Assembly: GCA_946480595.1 (NCBI GenBank) | Contig: CAMLKC010000022.1 | Span: forward strand, 1 to 15,435 | DNA: 15,435 bases | Source: an uncultured Candidatus Saccharibacteria bacterium | Lineage (GTDB): Bacteria; Patescibacteria; Saccharimonadia; Saccharimonadales; CAMLKC01 | Reading direction: 5' to 3' | Part shown: positions 13,486 to 15,435 of the stretch, in pieces | Layout: each line of letters opens with the position of its first letter | How positions within the stretch are numbered: the first letter of the stretch is position 1 | Program-made: the position numbers and the translations under genes | Notes under the pieces: model-generated | What the model was told of the DNA's origin: nothing | What the model saw: only the letters and a program-made list of their open reading frames with translations | The model's database searches: none

Positions 13486-14544
13486 ATGAACCGAACGACC
13501 ATCCTACTACTTTTTGGTGGTGAATCATCCGAGCATGAGGTCTCGATCTCTTCCGTACGTAACGTGTATGCCGCAATTGACGACACCAAGTTTGATGTCC
13601 AGCTAGGATATATCGACCGCCAGGGTAAATGGTGGCTGGTGGAGCGCCTCGGCCAAGAGATCGACACGCACGCCGCGCCGCAACTAGTGCCGGTACTCGG
13701 CGCTGCGAGCTTTGTGACTATTCCAGGCAACCGCGTGGTCAAACCAGATGTCATTTTACCCGTGCTACACGGCAAAAATGGCGAAGACGGCAGCGTTCAA
13801 GGCCTTGCGCAGCTGCTGCATATTCCGATTGTCGGCTGCGACATGACGGCGAGCGCTATTTGCATGGATAAGCTTGCTACCAAGGAAATTCTTATGACTG
13901 TAGGTATTCATGTTGCGCCATACGAGGCGCATCGCAAGGGCGGGGCGGTTCCTGATTTTAATCACCTCAGTATGCGCCTCGGTAGTCCTATGTTCGTAAA
14001 GCCCGTTCGGGCCGGCAGCTCGGTAGGCGTTAGCAAGGTTTACAGTGAAGAAGAGTTAGCCCGGGCACTTGAAACTGCGCATGACCACGACGATACAGTG
14101 CTGATCGAGCGGGGTATTTCTGGCCGTGAGCTAGAGGTGGCCGTACTCGGTAACCCACCACATCACGAAGCCAGCGGCGTGGGCGAAGTCAGACCGAGCG
14201 ACGGTTTTTACAGCTATGATGCAAAATACGCCGCCACTAGTACATCGGAAGTTATTATCCCGGCCGAGCTGGATGACAGCGAATCGGAGCGTATCCGCAA
14301 GACAGCTGAAAAAACATACGAGGTGCTTGGCTGCCGCGGACTGGCACGCGTTGACTTTTTCTTGGCTGATGACGGTACGCTGTATGTTAACGAGGTGAAC
14401 ACGCTGCCAGGGTTTACCAATATCAGCATGTACCCCAAGTTATGGCGTGAGCGTGGCGTGTCGTATTCGCAACTGATCGAGCGGCTTATAGCTTTGGCGC
14501 TTGAAATCGATGCACTCGAAATAACAGAAGACGAAGAGGAGTAA
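13486..14544 (+). CDS. ddl: D-alanine--D-alanine ligase
   Basis: A 352-residue ATP-grasp enzyme that joins two D-Ala for the peptidoglycan stem peptide, in the cytoplasm. LFGGESSEHEVSISS (residues 9-23) is the N-terminal substrate loop. GEDGSVQGLAQLLHIPIVG is a Ddl signature. MDKLATKEIL and FVKPVRAGSSVGVSKV are the ATP-grasp nucleotide-binding part. EVNTLPGFTNISMYPKLW holds the metal ligands and second D-Ala site. Length and motifs are complete. No Shine-Dalgarno site is visible before ATG 13486. The stop is 3 nt from the next ATG, so it forms an operon with the SPFH gene. It shows that the cell makes its own D-Ala-D-Ala. Confidence 0.96.
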   Translation: MNRTTILLLFGGESSEHEVSISSVRNVYAAIDDTKFDVQLGYIDRQGKWWLVERLGQEIDTHAAPQLVPVLGAASFVTIPGNRVVKPDVILPVLHGKNGEDGSVQGLAQLLHIPIVGCDMTASAICMDKLATKEILMTVGIHVAPYEAHRKGGAVPDFNHLSMRLGSPMFVKPVRAGSSVGVSKVYSEEELARALETAHDHDDTVLIERGISGRELEVAVLGNPPHHEASGVGEVRPSDGFYSYDAKYAATSTSEVIIPAELDDSESERIRKTAEKTYEVLGCRGLARVDFFLADDGTLYVNEVNTLPGFTNISMYPKLWRERGVSYSQLIERLIALALEIDALEITEDEEE

Positions 14545-14547
14545 ACA

Positions 14548-15297
14548 ATGGACGGATTTATGGTATTTATTGGCATTATTGTGGCGATGTTTGTGCTTAG
14601 TGGCATCAAGATTGTTAACCAGTACGAGCGCGGTGTCGTGCTAACACTGGGTAAATTTACTGGTATTCGCGAGCCGGGCCTGCGCCTCATCGTGCCAGTC
14701 TTTCAGCGCATGATAAAGGTGGATGTTCGAACCAACACTATCGATATTCCAAAGCAAGAGGTAATCACCAAAGATAACGTAACGGTCAATGTCGACGCTG
14801 TCGTATATTTCCGCGTAAAAGACGCTGAGCGCGCCGTGCTCGAGGTAACCAACTACATTTATGCTAGCAGCCAGTTCGCCCAGGCGGCACTGCGCGATGT
14901 GACAGGTAACGTTGAGCTAGACTCACTGCTTGGCAAGCGCGACGAAGTTAGCGTGCAGATTAAAGAGATCGTCGATGCACAATCTGAAAAATGGGGTATC
15001 GATGTCGAGAGCGTGAAAATCCAGAACATCGAGCTTCCGCAGGACATGAAACGTGCCATGGCAAAGCAGGCCGAGGCTGAACGTGAACGCCGCGCTGTCA
15101 TTATTACAGCCGAAGGTGAAAAGGCAGCAGCCCAAGCTGTGGCGGACGCTGCGGCTATCTTGGCTAAAACCAGCGGGGGTATCAATATTCGTACCTTGCA
15201 GACCCTTGAAAAGATTTCAGTCGAACCAAGCCAGAAAACACTTGTCGTCTTGCCGACCGAACTCACGAACGCCGTTTCCAAGCTTATGGGCAAGTAG
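14548..15297 (+). CDS. Stomatin/slipin-type SPFH (band 7) membrane protein
   Basis: A 249-residue membrane scaffold protein. One N-terminal hydrophobic segment (about 4-20) anchors it. The SPFH/band 7 domain follows: NQYERGVVLTLGKF, GLRLIVPVFQRMIKVDVRT, and TKDNVTVNVDAVVYFRVKDA. The end of the domain carries the typical WGIDVESVKIQNIELPQDM. An Ala/Glu-rich helical coil (MAKQAEAERERRAVIITAEG) leads to a C-terminal oligomerisation part. Such proteins form rings in membrane microdomains, often partnered with an NfeD protein, which is not seen here. It is translated from GAGGAG in the end of ddl, an operon with 3-nt spacing. The link to cell-wall synthesis is inferred from position only. Confidence 0.94.
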   Translation: MDGFMVFIGIIVAMFVLSGIKIVNQYERGVVLTLGKFTGIREPGLRLIVPVFQRMIKVDVRTNTIDIPKQEVITKDNVTVNVDAVVYFRVKDAERAVLEVTNYIYASSQFAQAALRDVTGNVELDSLLGKRDEVSVQIKEIVDAQSEKWGIDVESVKIQNIELPQDMKRAMAKQAEAERERRAVIITAEGEKAAAQAVADAAAILAKTSGGINIRTLQTLEKISVEPSQKTLVVLPTELTNAVSKLMGK

Positions 15298-15299
15298 CC

Positions 15300-15328
15300 T
15301 TGTGAAAAACGCTCTTCTCTAGTAAAAT
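15300..15328 (+). promoter_or_regulatory. Putative promoter of tRNA-Phe
   Basis: TTGTGA (15300-15305), a 17-bp spacer, and TAAAAT (15323-15328). The tRNA begins 30 nt past the -10, so a short 5' leader would be removed by RNase P. Confidence 0.6.
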
Positions 15329-15338
15329 AGGTGAAGCT

Positions 15339-15350
15339 TGCACTAGTGCA
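15339..15350. repeat. 12-bp perfect palindrome in the tRNA leader
   Basis: TGCACTAGTGCA reads the same on both strands. It lies between the presumed transcription start and the tRNA. It may be a small stem in the precursor or a protein site; function unknown. Confidence 0.45.
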
Positions 15351-15358
15351 GCCCGTGT

Positions 15359-15434
15359 GGCTCTTTAGCTCAGTTGGTAGAGCAGAGGCCTGAAGAGCCT
15401 TGTGTCCCCAGTTCGAGTCTGGGAGGAGCCACCA
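15359..15434 (+). tRNA. tRNA-Phe (anticodon GAA)
   Basis: A complete 76-base cloverleaf. The acceptor stem GGCTCTT pairs with AGGAGCC (one G-T); the D arm is GCTC/GAGC; the anticodon stem GAGGC/GCCTT has loop CTGAAGA, giving anticodon GAA for Phe. The variable loop is GTGTC. The T arm is CCCAG/CTGGG with loop TTCGAGT. The 3' CCA is encoded in the DNA (15432-15434). Confidence 0.97.
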
Positions 15435-15435
15435 A

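Noticed and set aside
1..15435. CRISPR array, rRNA, insertion sequence or prophage genes
   Set aside because: No regularly spaced repeats, rRNA segments, transposase, integrase or phage structural motifs were seen on reading both strands.

Overview
The window looks like a chromosomal stretch of a small-genome bacterium using the standard code (TAA, TAG and TGA all act as stops). Tight packing, roughly even base composition, a lone type IV pilin-like gene and leaderless-looking starts suggest a Patescibacteria/CPR member such as Saccharibacteria. That placement is inference; no marker here settles it.

Layout. 1-1412: the 3' end of an MMPL/RND-type transporter on the + strand, meeting tail to tail a DUF6766-like membrane protein built from two copies of one module. 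About 1455-3090: a GC-rich island with three unrecognised genes (two - strand, one + strand), a divergent promoter and a strong hairpin at each end. It differs from both flanks in composition and start signals and looks acquired. 3093-5113: a DHA2-type MFS exporter and a divergent MarR regulator, with a large nested dyad over the exporter promoter. 5184-7055: typA (bipA) and a strong terminator.

7089-11594 is a carbohydrate block: a GH37 trehalase split by a one-base frameshift, a GT4 glycosyltransferase on the other strand, and a divergent GH13 alpha-glucosidase-like gene. 11591-12763: rarA. 12802-15297: a type IV pilin-like protein, then ddl and a stomatin/slipin-type SPFH protein, the last two close enough to be an operon. 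15359-15434: tRNA-Phe(GAA) with encoded CCA, probably with its own promoter.

How it fits together. The carbohydrate genes could yield glucose from trehalose and alpha-glucans and use sugars for surface glycans. MFS/MarR is a classic self-contained exporter-regulator pair. Two convergent pairs share a CTAG holding both stop codons. Several genes have a -10-like hexamer ending 6-7 nt before the ATG, implying leaderless mRNAs, whereas the island genes carry Shine-Dalgarno sites. The main item for follow-up is the island and its bidirectional promoter, whose -35 hexamer is a palindrome placed to serve both strands.
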